From assembly GCA_034509735.1 (NCBI GenBank), contig JACGWO010000007.1, forward strand, positions 1,240,001 to 1,304,000: DNA of 64,000 bases. The letters run 5' to 3'. The translations under genes and the position numbers were made by a program. The notes beneath the pieces were generated by a model. That model did not search any database and was not told the DNA's origin. It saw only the letters and a list, made by a program, of their open reading frames with translations. Shown in pieces: positions 36,271 to 48,977 of this stretch. The number at the start of each line of letters is the position of its first letter. Position 1 is the stretch's first letter. The DNA comes from Sesamum alatum. Taxonomy: Eukaryota > Streptophyta > Magnoliopsida > Lamiales > Pedaliaceae.

Positions 36271-36529
36271 ATAGGGTGCTAAATCTAAAATCTGGGCAAA
36301 ATTTGTGCGAAAAATAAATTTAGGGAACTAGAGGTGATATTATCAAAAAATAAGGGTTGGTACTAAAACTGTCAGTTACAAAACTAAAGTACTAAATTTG
36401 CAATTTTCATAAACTACGGTATCAATCTTGCCAGACTCATTGTATGGTACTGAAGTTGGCCTTTTTGAAAATTATGGTATCGAAATTGCAAAGTGACCTA
36501 AAGTATGATACCTTTTTTGCATTTATCAA
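36271..36529. other. Spacer between retroelement and CCT7 fragment
   Basis: No gene. A repetitive pattern (ggtactaaa, agtactaaatttgc, ggtatcgaaattgc) suggests one arm of a decayed element. Confidence 0.4.
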
Positions 36530-36895
36530 GTTGGGAATAAGCGATTTAGTGCATGGCCGTCTGGTCGGACTGCCATAATTGTTCTTCGATCAGGTTCGTT
36601 CTTATTATTATGATAATGTTGTCTGGTTTATGATCTGGAACTTGCCTTTAATTGTTGTCCTTGATCATTTTTGTTCATCGCGCGAAGATGCTATTATGAT
36701 TGATTGATTGATTGATTGTTAGAAGGGCTTTGATTTGAAGAACTCAACTGTAGTTGCTGCTGGCAGATTAATGCTTCAAATGTTTATAAGATAATCATCT
36801 GTTACAATGCTTCAAATGCTTACTGCGTTTTTGAACCTTTCATTTGACAGATTAATGCCCTAAATGCGGCTACAGAAGCGTTGATGAAACTGTTA
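36530..36895 (+). pseudogene. CCT7 partial pseudogene
   Basis: It carries recognisable pieces of CCT7 exon 8 (ccgtctggtcggactgcca), exon 9 (gatgctattatgattg, then aactcaactgtagttgctg) and exon 12 (attaatgccctaaatgcggc), with intronic sequence between. Exons 10 and 11 are missing, exon 8 and 12 have deletions, and exon 9 has a fourfold gattgatt expansion plus a frame break. It is tail-to-tail with LEUNIG copy B, just as intact CCT7 is with copy A. Confidence 0.9.
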
Positions 36896-37147
36896 ATTTG
36901 ATTGAGTACTGGCAATTACGACTGAGTTTAAGGTCAGTTTTGAACAGACCTTCCTTTATTTGTTCTTGAGAATGATGTTTGACTGCTTGCAGATTGTGTT
37001 GTAGATCACAAAAAGTTACAAGAAAAATGAAAATAATGGGACCAGTTAACACCATCGAGACACATACGAGGCTGTAAAAGCTTGACAAGTATTTAAGATT
37101 GGGTGTTATGAGGCACAAAACTATATAGGCACAAGGCAAAAGAATCA

Positions 37148-40027
37148 TCATCTCCATAACTTGATAAGTTTTTCATGACTAGCAGAAGCAACCAGACCCA
37201 CCACAGTCGATGAGTCCAACGCAGCTATCAATCCTTGGCGTGCACGTATGTGTGTCATAATGTTGTCAGTGACGTCCCAGACATCCAGTGACTGTAAGTA
37301 AAAACATTCTAGTTAGAGAAACTGAATTGGTTGGGGGGGGGGGGGGGAGGTGTTGGGTGTTAAAAAAGAAGAGCGACTTTCCTGGTAACAACCTATAACG
37401 AGGGCCGATGGATGCCTAGGATGGAAAACACAGGATTGAAATTTGTTGGAAGCAAACATATGCTCAGCCAGACATGTCCATTCATTTCCACCCCTCAATG
37501 TCCAAACTCTCACTGAGATCTCACTGACACATGCCAACACCTCTCCAGAATGGTCCCAGCAAATTGTATGAATAGGTTCTTTGTGACCCTATGCCAATTT
37601 GACAAGATTCATGATGTAAATGTAGTCGACAATTGAAAAACAGAGTTAGAACTCATCAACGTTTCGATGGGATCAGACCTCTAGAGAATGGCAACATGTT
37701 TGTGTCTCTGCATCAAGAAGCAACACAGCATTCGGAGTAGCTGCAGCTAAGAATCTACCGACAAGGGGTTGGAATCTCACTTGGACAGCGTCGCATACCT
37801 TATCCAACGAAAGATTGGGAACATCAGACAGACAGGAACATACTATAATGGAGATGGTAAGTCACTCTTTTACTTGTTTGTTCGAATTCTTTACCATGAA
37901 AATTGCTATACAGCCACCACCGCTCATACTCCAGTATCTTATCTCTCCCTTGGCATCACAAGAACAGATGAGATCTTTGTTCGGATGCCAATCCAGAGAC
38001 ATTACACCGGCAGAATGTCCGGTAAACGTACAAAGTGCAGATTCAGGCTGCAGCAGACATCAATAATAAGGATCAGTGGAGATCAATATCTCAAATATAT
38101 TAGTAAGTATCATCAACTAACATTGTTTGAATCCCAGATTTTGACAGTTCTATCTAAGGATGATGTAGCAAGGCGCGCTATGTTAGGACCAAAACGAACA
38201 TCAGTTACAAGCGACAAGTGTCCTTCAAGTGTAGCTTTTGGCTCCATAGTGCTGGTGTACCATAAAACGGCCTGCGTCATGTTACACATAATTTCTCATC
38301 ATCTTAGTAGAGCTATAAATCAAATTTTATCAGCATAGTGAATAGGCTCGTAGTCAGACACACACCTTTCTGTCGTGATCACCGCTGGCAAGCAGCTTGC
38401 CGTCTGTTGAGAAGTGGCAACAAACGACTGTACTAGAATTACTAGTATCAGTGGAACTCACTTCTATAAGTCTGAGCGCTGGATAGCATGAACTCCCAGT
38501 CAGAACTATGATGTTTTAGACAAGAAGTAGAAATTTAAGTTTCTTTGAAGCTCACTCTAAGAATAACTTCTTTTAAGAGTTTATTACACTTGATACAGAA
38601 ATGTTTTAGCAATGAGTTTACTTGCCTTCCATGCTAACAGGATTACGGGCAGCAATATCTGGGAATTCGGCTTTGTCACGGGACAAAAGAGGCACTGAAG
38701 AACTGGCACTTCGTGGCAAAGCAGACACTGAGGGAGCCACACTTGGAAATGGGCTAGTCTTTACAGTTCCTGAATATGATACAGGCTGCTTTCCCTTTAT
38801 TACAGTCTGGTGTTTTTTAGACCTCAAAATGCATGAAAAGAGCATGTTAGTAATCTAATCATCTCTTGTAATAAGATGGAATACACCAAAATACAATGTC
38901 TTGTAATAAGATGGAACAAGGTAGACCTGATCAATTCCCTGGCAGGAACTTGACACTCCGGCATCACCAGTGACACTGCCGCTATCTGTACCATGGACTT
39001 GTACAGTCATCATACCTATATCATCGAAAGAATCCCTTTGTTGTGATAGCTTCAGTCTGTCGTCATACTTCCTTGTTGCCGGAGCAGGGGCAGGAACAGG
39101 ACTCATCAGGACATGGCCGCCCTCAAGCTGTTGTTGTTGCTCCACTGCCCTCATCAACATCATCTTAATTTTCTTTTTTTGTCCAAATTCAGATTTCATC
39201 AGCAAATCATGTAATGATTTTTCTTGTAAGAACTGATGCTATAGTTATGAAAGAAATCCAGTTTTATGAATTAGAGCTAACCTCAATGCAAGATGAAGCA
39301 GCATCAGGGTCGACTTCAGTTGTCCTACGATTCGATGCATCCCAAAACACGGACCACAAATCAAAGAGAAAACCAGCAGGAGAATCGATAGGTGAGGCAT
39401 GCACAACATAAACGAAAACAAGATGTCGTCATGCACCCTCAAGAACGAACGAAGAACGAACGTGATTATCCTCTTTCAGTTCCAATTTCTTTTTCCTATG
39501 TACTCAGTACTCACCATTGAAGTCAGGTATTACTCTTGCCTCAGATTTGAATCCCTCAGCAGAGACCTTCAAACCCCTCTTTAAAAGATAATCATGAATA
39601 TGAACATCCAACCTAAAATCATGCAGAAATTTCCACTTAGAAATCATGCACAACATCAGGGAAGTAACAAGATCATAAGAATTCCACAGACAGCAGGTCA
39701 GAAGACATACACATTAAACAAAAGGGCCCGTCGACCGATCAATAACAAGAATGAAACTCAAAAAAAAAGAACATATCATAACCAAGAACAAGTGTAAATC
39801 CCTGCATGAACATCTCCAACCACATAACTAAGACTATGAATCTTCAAGAAAACATACATAAACACAAAAAAGAGCCTTCAAGAAACCGAAAATCCAACGG
39901 CAATGATAGAACAAGAATCTTGAAAACACACACACACACACACACACACGGGAAAGAAATTAAGAACATCTGCAAGAAAAGAATTGGAAAAGATGAAAGA
40001 AAAGTCTTACCATTTCTCAGCATCCAT
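37148..40027 (-). pseudogene. LUG: LEUNIG-like corepressor, copy B (splice-site lesions)
   Basis: Eleven exons mirror copy A: 40011-40027, 39515-39612, 39282-39391, 38927-39232, 38622-38806, 38366-38492, about 38123-38271, 37895-38047, 37679-37798, 37382-37588, 37148-37291. The coding frame is open from MDAEKW to HEKLIKLWR, about 538 aa, with LisH, a short Gln-rich stretch and WD40 repeats. Exon 4 is 54 nt shorter (Gln-rich loss) and has the in-frame 7-A run. Two splice sites are damaged: the exon-3 acceptor reads ctcac|ctatcg where copy A has ctcag (39392), and the exon-10 donor is cag|gaaagt where copy A has gcaagt. The exon-6 acceptor has moved 36 nt. It lacks the 779-bp palindrome; a G-run (37336-37349) sits there instead. 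Probably non-functional unless cryptic sites are used. Confidence 0.85.
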
Positions 40028-40215
40028 GCTTTGCAAGTCCAGTAACAGAGAATACTAAGCTCTCCTTTTGAATCAAACCCTCAAAGTAGAAGTAAGAATC
40101 ACAAAATTGGTTCAGATAGAAAATCTTGGAAGTATGAATAGAAGAAGTAAGAGAGAAGTGAGAAACATATATTTATAATACTACATGCATGCATACGTGC
40201 ATTCTATATATGTAT
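40028..40215 (-). promoter_or_regulatory. LEUNIG copy B leader and core promoter
   Basis: An inverted match to 5095-5286: shared leader, an atatttataata TATA-like run near 40170 and an RY-type catgcatgcat at about 40184-40194. Confidence 0.5.
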
Positions 40216-40282
40216 ATATCAACGGTCCTTTTTTTTGGGTCGTTTTTTCAACTGAAGATTGACAGTTGCTCAAGAAAATCTG

Positions 40283-40315
<33 letters not shown>

Positions 40316-42727
40316 GACTGGAAATACGAAATGATTAGAACAGGCCTCGGAAGGTACCAAGCAAGTAGAAGAAAGGGGGGGGGGGGGGGGGCGAAATGAG
40401 ATAAAATTGGCTACCAATAATATTTAGAAATAATTTTTCTTCTCAATTATAATTCTCTAATTATCAAGTCAGCATACAAAGAAATAAATAAATAAAAAAG
40501 TGATAGCTCCCATAAAATGAAAAGTGAATTTTTTCCTAAAAAAATAGTTATTGGGGTATTACAAAAATAAATAAATATAATGATTATACCTATATAAATA
40601 TCTAATATTTTAGGTTACATTATATTGACATATTCTGAAATTAGATCTAATTACACGAATACCCCTAACTAAAAAATTGCAGTTACATTCTTTGAGATGT
40701 GCAATGTGTGTGAAATTTTATCAGTGAATATGATATGCACCTGTATTTTAACAATAACCTCAAAGAGTATAATCATGATTTTACATATAGTATAAAATAT
40801 TTGTGAACTAAACATAATATCAGAAGCATCAATATAATCTAACCTCAATTTTATTGGTATAAGAGTCATATAACTTCAATTTCCCATTTAAATGTATTTT
40901 TCCCCTAATACTTTTTTTTTTCTTTAAATTAAATCCCAACGAACTTTTCTGATATTTGTCATAATTATAATATTCATTATTGTTTGAAAAATTATAAAAT
41001 ACTCTCATAAAATTAATAGCCGTCTAACAAATACACCATTGTGACAGTCTATTGTAGGAGGGTATTTATTAGACGATCGTTAATTTTAGGGATATTTGTA
41101 ATTTAATTTCGAGGGAGCTCATCATAATTTACCATGTTTTTTTCTTTTTGATGATAATCATATGCGACTGTACTATTGTTGTAAAATGTCTAATTTAAGT
41201 CATATCTACTAATCAAAGGTGGAGTATGTCATAATAACCTGATAAAAAATGTAATAAAGTGGACCAAAACCACTCTTCATAATCACGGGTTTGTACCATA
41301 AATAAGTTTGTGTTCAAATCGATTCGATTTTATAACCTACTTTATGAGTAGGTACAATTTGTTCCACTTGAACTGTTGTGTCCTCGGTGCTAATTATTAT
41401 TGTTGTCAGATTATTATCATTATAAATGTGTCACTAATTATCAATAGCAATAACTTAAATTATAGTTATCCTGTTACGAAACCTTTTTTATAACAGAACT
41501 AATTGCTAAAAAATTCTTGTTACAAAATGATATCTCGTCATTAATACATTTTTCTTGTGCTTTACAACGAAATTTTTAAAATAGGAAAAAAGCAAAATTG
41601 ATTAATTTACAACTAAAAACATATTGATCATTTCTGTTTGCTGATAAAACTTAAAAAACAATATGATGAGCATGATACGTGAGGGAGCAGAAGTAGATAA
41701 GTGGCATAGTTTAGGGACCAAAAGTTATTTGTGTATCCTAACTTTTTATTTGAAATTTAGGTTCTTCATCTTTTAATAATATACTAAACTGAGGTTGTAT
41801 TAAGGATTTCAAATCCTTTTATTTTAATTTTAAACTGTATTTTAATTTCAAATTTCTTTACATTGAGTCGTTTGAAATCTTTTCGGTAAATCTTTCCCCA
41901 AATTCAAATCCATCAATCCAAATTAAGTGAAGTGGGAAGGATTTTGGATTTTCTGTTGTTTCCTAATGGCACTTGAGTCTTGATCATGTCCTGGCTCCAG
42001 TAAGTGTGGAACCAGACCGCCCACAACATGGTTCAAAGTCGCGGAATCGATGATAATATTGGTGGGTATTGTTCCATATCGATCGCGGCGTATCGGGATA
42101 TTATCGGACGATACGAAGCAAATGTGTTGTATAATGCTTGAAAATTTCCGTAAAAAATAATAAAATTATAAAAAAGATTAAGTATCACACATTAGCATAT
42201 AATATTGCAAACTAAAATTTTTATCATATCAAACATTGATAAAATTAATCATAAGAGCTATCAATACTTCACAGTTACAAGGTTTAATTTGATCCAAAAA
42301 AAATTGCTATACTTTTTATTATTTGATCAATTTTTTTGTTCTTGAATTCTACTTTTTTATTGTCAAGAAATCACTACTTCAACTCCCAAGCTAGACGTAT
42401 ATATGCATGACTGACACTAAAGCTTTTCTTCTTTCTTTTCTTCAGCAAGACCAACAACTTAGGTCACTTTGTCAACATTTCGCTTTAAATAATAAAATAT
42501 CATCATACAGTAATATTTATCTATTATTGCTTCAATAAGAAAACGATTAAAGACTTGCAAATACAAGCTCCAAGAAGTTTCTCGTAACCTCTGCTTGCAA
42601 TCTTTAAACTAATAGAATCAAAAACTTGCAAATCAGAATGATTCTCATCTATATCTTTGTTTCCATCTTCCCTTTGTGACCACTATTAACAATGAAAGTG
42701 CCTCTAAAAGCATTGTAACCACCATTA
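40216..42727. other. Gene-free AT-rich region
   Basis: No gene supported. It holds an A/AG-rich run (40285-40317), a G-run (40375-40391), a decayed family-1 MITE (about 40920-41140, ending tcataatttacca) and, at 42050-42120, a gatcgcggcgtatcggg-type repeat edge of unknown class. Confidence 0.5.
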
Positions 42728-43150
42728 AGAATATATGCAAAAAACTACTACCTCTCCTCCTAAAAGCTTTCTTGCTCCTCTTTTGTTAGTATAGCCTTGT
42801 CCTCCAAGCTCTAAACTAATATCCTCACTAATCCTCCAAGTTCCATTTATCAGTATTAATGGTTAATGTGTTTTGCAAGTAGAAATATCCTAGATGTTTA
42901 AAAGAAAATTCTAGATAGATAATATTCTAGAGTGTTCAAATTTTCTTGAGCAAGCGTTTAATCGTAGCCACAAAATCAATTTCAAAAACCTTCTATCTCC
43001 TTGTATAAATAGACTTGTAGGATGATGAATTAGTAGAGAAAAAGAATATATGCAAAAACTACTACCTTTCCTCCTAAAAGCTTTCTTTCTCCTCTTTCGT
43101 TAATCTAGCCTTGTCCTCAAAGCTCCAAACTAATATCCTCACTAATCCCC
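42728..43150. repeat. Direct repeat of about 110 bp, 319 bp apart
   Basis: Positions 42728-42840 and 43047-43150 share aatatatgcaaaaa, ctactacct, ctcctaaaagctttctt and aactaatatcctcactaatc with few changes. They could be remains of a short LTR pair or a local duplication. Confidence 0.6.
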
Positions 43151-43221
43151 ATTGTTCCAAAATAAATTACTAACAATCAGGGTCATACTAAACAGAATAT
43201 GCAGCTAATTATTACATTTGA

Positions 43222-44125
43222 TCAAAGCAAGTAGAACATGATTAGCACCAAAGATAGAAGCACTGAAAAAATACGAATTGAGAGCAGGAAAGCACGAGGA
43301 TTGCCTATATGAAAAGTATAAGTGCCAATATTTGTGACCGGTTCAGGATCTCTTTCCTCACTTATCCTCCTCCTCCTCTGATGACGATGGCAACGGCGGA
43401 GAGTGCCGGATACACGTCCCTCCTCTTCCTGTCTTCTTTTAGGAAGATGAAGGTTTTGAACCGCATCGAGGTTGATGTCCATCGATGGTTGAAAAGCTTC
43501 AACGTCTTTCGCCGTGGGCCCTGGAATAGGGTCGCCGGCCTGTTCATCCGTTAGTCTTGCCCATGTAACCGATCAGACCTCGAACAAGAAGCTACCATGA
43601 TCAAGTGAAGGTATAGCTGCAGACACCAAAAAAAAGTCGAAGAACCAAAACTGATATATAATATTTTAAAGTTTCAATTTGCACTCACAATGGTAGTCCT
43701 AGGTGACTCTTGCTTCATTGTGGAATGTTTCGGCCGAGTTCAACAAACCCCTATTCACGATGGTGGATGTGGAGATCCAAACTGAAGAGAACGAATTTTA
43801 ATATGTATATATAAAAAAAAAAGAAAATAAAGAATAAGAGTCTTGAATATATGGGAAAGAATTGCAAGAAAAGAAAATAAAGAATTAGAGTCTTGAATAT
43901 ATGGGAAAGAATTGCAAGAAAAGAAACTTATGATTGCTTGGTATCCATGCTCTTGGCAAGAAAAAAAAAAAAAAGTCAAAGAACGAACATTGATACATAA
44001 TATTTTAAAGTTTCAATTTGCACTCACCATGATAGTATGAGATGACCTTTGCTTTGCTCCGGAATATTTCAGCGGAGTTCAACAAACCCCTATTCACGAG
44101 ATAATCATGGATGTGGAGATTCAAA
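43222..44125 (-). pseudogene. Decayed third LEUNIG-family (LUFS) gene with duplicated LisH exon
   Basis: The minus strand of 44028-44125 is a 98-nt block, exactly the length of LEUNIG exon 2, with the same phase, an AG before and GTGAGT after. It reads LHIHDYLVNRGLLNSAE and is clearly a LisH motif related to VHIHDYLLKRGLKVSAE. A second, 8-nt-deleted copy lies at 43687-43784. Between them is an exon-1-like ATG (43948). Further on, 43560-43605 matches exon 3 (GSFLFEV, then a stop in place of W, then SVTWA), followed by an open frame to 43222 rich in Arg and Glu. The order shows a tandem duplication of exons 1-2. It is diverged from copies A and B and is not functional as read. Confidence 0.7.
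43828..43925. repeat. 49-bp tandem duplication
   Basis: agaaaataaagaat, agagtcttgaatatatggg and aaagaattgcaag occur twice in a row; a third related copy is at 44165-44210 as part of the larger duplication. Confidence 0.75.
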
Positions 44126-44599
44126 CTAAAGAAAAAGGGTTTTAATACATATCTATGAAAAGAATAAGAGTCTTGAATATGTGAGAAAGAATTGCAAGAA
44201 AAGAAAAGGGTAAATATTACTTTTGGTCCCTAAATTATATCACTTATCCATTTTTAGTCCCTCGTGTATCCTGCTCATTAAATTTGGTCCCTCAAATTTA
44301 AAGATTCCATCATTTTTTATTCCTCCGTTAAATTTTCTATTAAAATTAACGGACTTATTATATATAAAAAATAATAATATATATATAAATGAATTTATGC
44401 TTAAGAAAATTTAAACTTGGGTCTCAAGTATAACAAAACAAGGTTATTCCCACTAGCCCAAGTCTATTACTTAAATTTTTACCATTGGGCCAAGTCTATT
44501 ACATAATTTGTCGAGTATTAACTTTATAGAGTTTAAAATCATAACTAGTAAATTATTAGGAAGTAAATTTATAAATATATCATAAAAATGTCCTTTTAT

Positions 44600-45065
44600 T
44601 TTGATAAATTGTGGAGGCCCACTAGGTATGGCCTATTCCGATGGGGGATCCTGAGAAACAATCTTTAATAGGGTTGGATTTAGACCCATTAGCTTTGGGC
44701 CAATTGTCGAATATTATAAGTGTGTGGTAAGATGAGCCTCAATAAATCTACCAATCCAAAATAAAATCCACCACTCAATGAATTACTTTATACCTATTTA
44801 AGAATAAATTAAATTAAATTGTTCGAATCAAGTGCGGTCACATTGATACAAATATCATAGTAAATGCACAATATTTATTATTTGATTCGTGTACAATTTA
44901 ATTTAGATGTGTGATTAATTGAGTATAACGAATTAAATATGAAAATCTCTCTCATTTTTAACCATAAAAAAGCATAATTAGTATTTTCAGGAAATCTCAA
45001 TTTCCACAATTAATATAGGTAAAATATTATATAGCATATAAATTTGATTTTGGAGCGAGCTAACT
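44600..45065. repeat. Segmental-duplication block, inverted copy of 3395-3485 plus 4462-4740
   Basis: This copy is continuous where the left copy has the 974-bp LTR-like insert. Positions 44870-45005 also have a direct relative at 49575-49700. Confidence 0.75.
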
Positions 45066-45179
45066 TTTTTTTTTTTTTTTTGAGAAAAATATAAATGGGT
45101 AGACATAAATAAGATGTACATACATATATTTATATGTGTTAGTTTAAAGTAAATTAATAAATTTACGGAGATATTGATG

Positions 45180-45612
45180 TAATCTATATTAAGGGAGAAT
45201 TATACTTTTGGTCCCTCCAAAATACCACTAGAACAGTTTCTTTGCTTTCTTTATTTCTTTCCCTCTTCTTCTTCTTCTTCTTCTTCTTTTTTTTTTTTTT
45301 TTTTAAAAAAGTGTGTTATAATATATTTTATAATATAAAATATTATTTATTATATGCACGCAGGAACGGCGTGCCACGCCGACTAGTTAATGTAAAAAGA
45401 AAAGATCTTTTCCACTCATAAATGACGGTTTATGACACCGCGACACCAATTTTTTTATTATACCAATGATACTCCTAAATTAATTTTTTTTCTTCCTTTT
45501 TTTGTTTTTTAAAATGTATGTATTTATATATATATATTATCTATAATAACTTTAAATACTATAATAACTTTAAATACTATAATATTATTTTATACCCACG
45601 TATGAACGACGT
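45180..45612 (+). mobile_element. Two Helitron ends head to tail
   Basis: A Helitron 3-prime end is clear at 45368-45386: stem cggcgt-gcc-acgccg, then ACTAG followed by T. Directly after it comes the 5-prime interior of another family member (cataaatgacggtttatgacacc) running to a weaker hairpin (cgtatgaacgacg) near 45600. A possible 5-prime TCTATAT start for the first lies at 45183. A (TTC)n/T run is at 45256-45303. Confidence 0.5.
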
Positions 45613-47572
45613 GCAATATTATCGTATATGAAGAAGCCACTTGACTAATTGTTGAACAACACATAAGCATTTTCTTGGTGTTCGAATGAATAATGACGAA
45701 ATACACATGTCGTAATTTAAAGCGTCGATGCCTCCAAAACTAGCTAATATTATAAGTAAGTTGATAAAAATTGAAAAAAAAAAAAGAATAAGGATGGTTG
45801 GAGATGTGTTTGGGAAGGAGGTGACCATCCCAGGAGCTCTCTCTTGCATATGGAAGTATCTATATTGTTTTTATACATGATTATTTTTATTAGTAATATT
45901 ATTATTATAGGTCAGGTCTGAAAATGTCAAATGGGGTGAATTATATCTCGTTAATACAATATAAATCTCATTATTAACGAGTCATAAGCAAAATTGGGAG
46001 GGGGGAGTATATTGGAAAGTAGGTAGGGAAATTCTAATTAAGACTGAATTTGATCGAATTTGAATCAATTCTATGACAAGTACAATATATTTACCTTGTG
46101 ATTGATGTATAATTTCGAATACATTACCATATAATTGATTTGGTCGATCAAACTTAATTTTCATAAGAATTTCGCAAGATAGGGAACGAAGAATATATGA
46201 TAGAAATAAAGGGTACATGCTTGGATGCATGCCAAAGATGTCGTGCAATCCCACCATATGACGACGTACTAGCACAAGTTGCAGTAGGCAGTATCCCCCC
46301 CCCCCCCCCCCCACCCCCTACTTCTTGATCACGAGTATATATGCATGTCACGAGGGGTATTTGTAATTATGGTTGTTGTTACTGAAAGCATAATATAAAA
46401 TAAATTATGTACCTACTTCGTTCTTCTAATATTTTATTCGTTGAGAAATTAATTAGATAGGAGAAAAATAAAATTATTATTACTTAATATATATATATAT
46501 ATATATACATATCACTAGTAATAATTTACTTAAATAACCATTTTGTAGAACTAAATTACACTTACTAGTCAAGATTTTGTATGTCACTGCTGATTTTTCG
46601 GATATATTGTTCACATATAGATAGCATATTTCGGTTAAGTTTGTGGGGGCAATGATTTAATTCGCATCTATATTTAATATGGAGTTTAACATACGTATAA
46701 ATACGAGTGAGTTGATCACACTACAAGTCTTCCAAAAACACTTTTTCCATACTTCTCCACTAAGGCGAGCAATGGGTTTCGTGGTTTTCTATAACAATTA
46801 GAGTGAGAATATTTAGTGTGGCTGATGTTGGAGGTATTCGTATTCAATCAAGAAAAGAGTAGATACAAGAGCTAGATCGATTTCGTTGTAACAGGTTTGT
46901 TTGATCAATATTTATGTACCTATGTGATAAATTTTCTGCGCACATAAATTATTTGTTTATGCGAGGTTGGTTTATCCTTTTCTCCATTATTTTTCCAACA
47001 GTATGACTTGATAAAATTGATTTTTGTGATAATTTGACAATAAATTTATAATTATTTGGAAATTCTGTTAATCACATTTTTATTATGGATAGTTAAAAAT
47101 GATCAAACTTTTAAAGAACTTTTACTTTCATTAACATATAACTATCGAGAAAAATTTGGAAAATCTAATGTTGAATAATCCAAATAAACAGTTAATATTT
47201 GTGAAATATTTTAATTATAGTTTAATTTTAACATGCACTCTTGTTGGCCCTATTTTTATTCTCTTTTTTTTTTTTTTTTGATTAAGAGTATCTTAGTTTT
47301 GAATAATTATTTAAAAAGTGAATATATATGTTTCATATTTTTATCTATGTTTACAAAGAGAGTACGCAAATAATGATATTATATTATTATTTTTAACTGA
47401 ACAGTATTTTGAAAAAAAAAATGTGCCCCAAAATCTTAACAGATTTGGTCCACATGATAAGTTCATGGACCACATCAGCAACGTCTTTTAATCTTATAGG
47501 ACAAAAAAATATTAATCTCGTAAAGTATGGAATCAAAAGCGTAAATTTTCCTTTCATATGGGACAAAAAAAT
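45613..47572. other. Gene-free region with orphan TATA/leader-like sequence
   Basis: No coding gene supported. Positions 46040-46165 are the small palindrome family of 20455-20600. A C-run is at 46297-46313. Positions 46330-46460 match 2270-2400 inverted. At about 46693 a tataaatacgagtg box is followed by unique, less AT-rich sequence to about 46900 (ctacaagtcttccaaaaac onward), like a promoter with leader but no following open frame. Confidence 0.45.
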
Positions 47573-47616
47573 GTTATTATTATTATTATTATTATTGTTA
47601 TTATTATTATTATTAC
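47573..47616. repeat. (TTA)n microsatellite
   Basis: About 14 units of tta/att with one g interruption. Confidence 0.9.
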
Positions 47617-48356
47617 CTATCAATTTTTTTTATTTAAAGAAGGATTAAAAATGATTCCGCAGTTTTCCTAGTAGGACTGTCTATTTTACTAATTTTATAA
47701 TATATGAGAAGTCCTCACATGTATAGCTTTATATAGATTTATAGTGTTACTATTATTTAAAAACATCTACGTTAGGCTTGATGGATTTGAAATTATTGCT
47801 TTTTTAAAAAAAAAAATATTCTAATGCAAATTCTTTAGATTTATTTGGATTACTTCCAAATTCAAATAATTTAAAATCAACTCTAAGTTTGAACTATATA
47901 TGTTTCGCTAAATAGTGATGAATTTGAAATTTTTTCGATATAGAATCATGTAATTGCAGAATCAGAATTTAAATGTTTATTTCATCAATAGGTTAGAAAA
48001 AACATTATTACATTTATAAATTCATGAAGTGTAGAGTTACAATGACTTATATTTGATTTTCAAGTGTAAATATTTTCATGCTATTAGATGAAAAACCAAA
48101 TATCTTTTCTAAATTAATGATATATCGAGCACTATTATATAATATCTGATAACATTTACTTCGATGTATATTTCATAAATGAATATATTTCGTGACTATA
48201 AATATCTTCAAAAAAACAAATCAATGATATTATGTTCACTAAATTATCCCACATTGAATAATAAAATAGACACCAACTCTTTTAAGACTTGCATGTAGTT
48301 TCATTTTCTTTTAAGACATTATATATTGATGAAAGGGGGGTGTTATAATTTCGAAT
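47617..48356. other. AT-rich spacer
   Basis: I see no gene, repeat boundary or RNA gene here. Confidence 0.5.
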
Positions 48357-48562
48357 AGGGAAAAATGAAAGCAACCCCTTGTGATGTTGCAAATATGCAA
48401 ATTACCCTCCTATGAAAAAATGAATAGTAATTTACCCCCTTATATTTTTTAAAATGAAACAATTTACCCCCCTAGGGAGGTAAATTATTTCATTTTGGAA
48501 AACACAGAAGGATAATTTGCTCATTTACAATATTATAGGGGGTAAATTGCATTAAACCCATT
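48357..48562. mobile_element. Small foldback element upstream of the GRF gene
   Basis: gggaaaaatgaaagcaacccc on the left is answered by ggggtaaattgcattaaaccc on the right; the middle mirrors itself around ccccctaggga. Confidence 0.6.
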
Positions 48563-48977
48563 TTGAATATGAAAAGGGGTGTTCATCATTATTTTTATTT
48601 GGGTAAAATGCAAAACCTCCTAGTGTTTATGTGAAAAAAAAAAAAAATCCTCTGTGATTTAAAAATACGTCAGAAACCCCTTGTGTTGTATAAAACTCAA
48701 CAAAAGATCCCATTCTTTCTATTTTTTATGACAATTGAGAATCACGCACGAGTGTGAAGATTGCTGTTGTTTTTTGTTTTATGTCCACTTTTGGCATGTG
48801 AGAATATATTTTCTGCCCCTACGTTTCAATATAAATAACCTTAATGAGTAAGAATTTTACCTTTAATTTTTCCTCCATTTGTGGGTTGCATTAAATGAGG
48901 TAATTTAATATTTTTTTGTGCTTTTTTTTATATAAATTTTTGCTTTTAAGGTAATTTTTTTTATTTATGTTTGTAGC

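Noticed and set aside
37769..38338. 189-codon plus-strand open frame
   Set aside because: It is the antisense shadow of LEUNIG copy B exons 7-9.
39930..39950. CA-repeat in LEUNIG copy B intron 1 as a functional site
   Set aside because: A simple microsatellite, not conserved in copy A.
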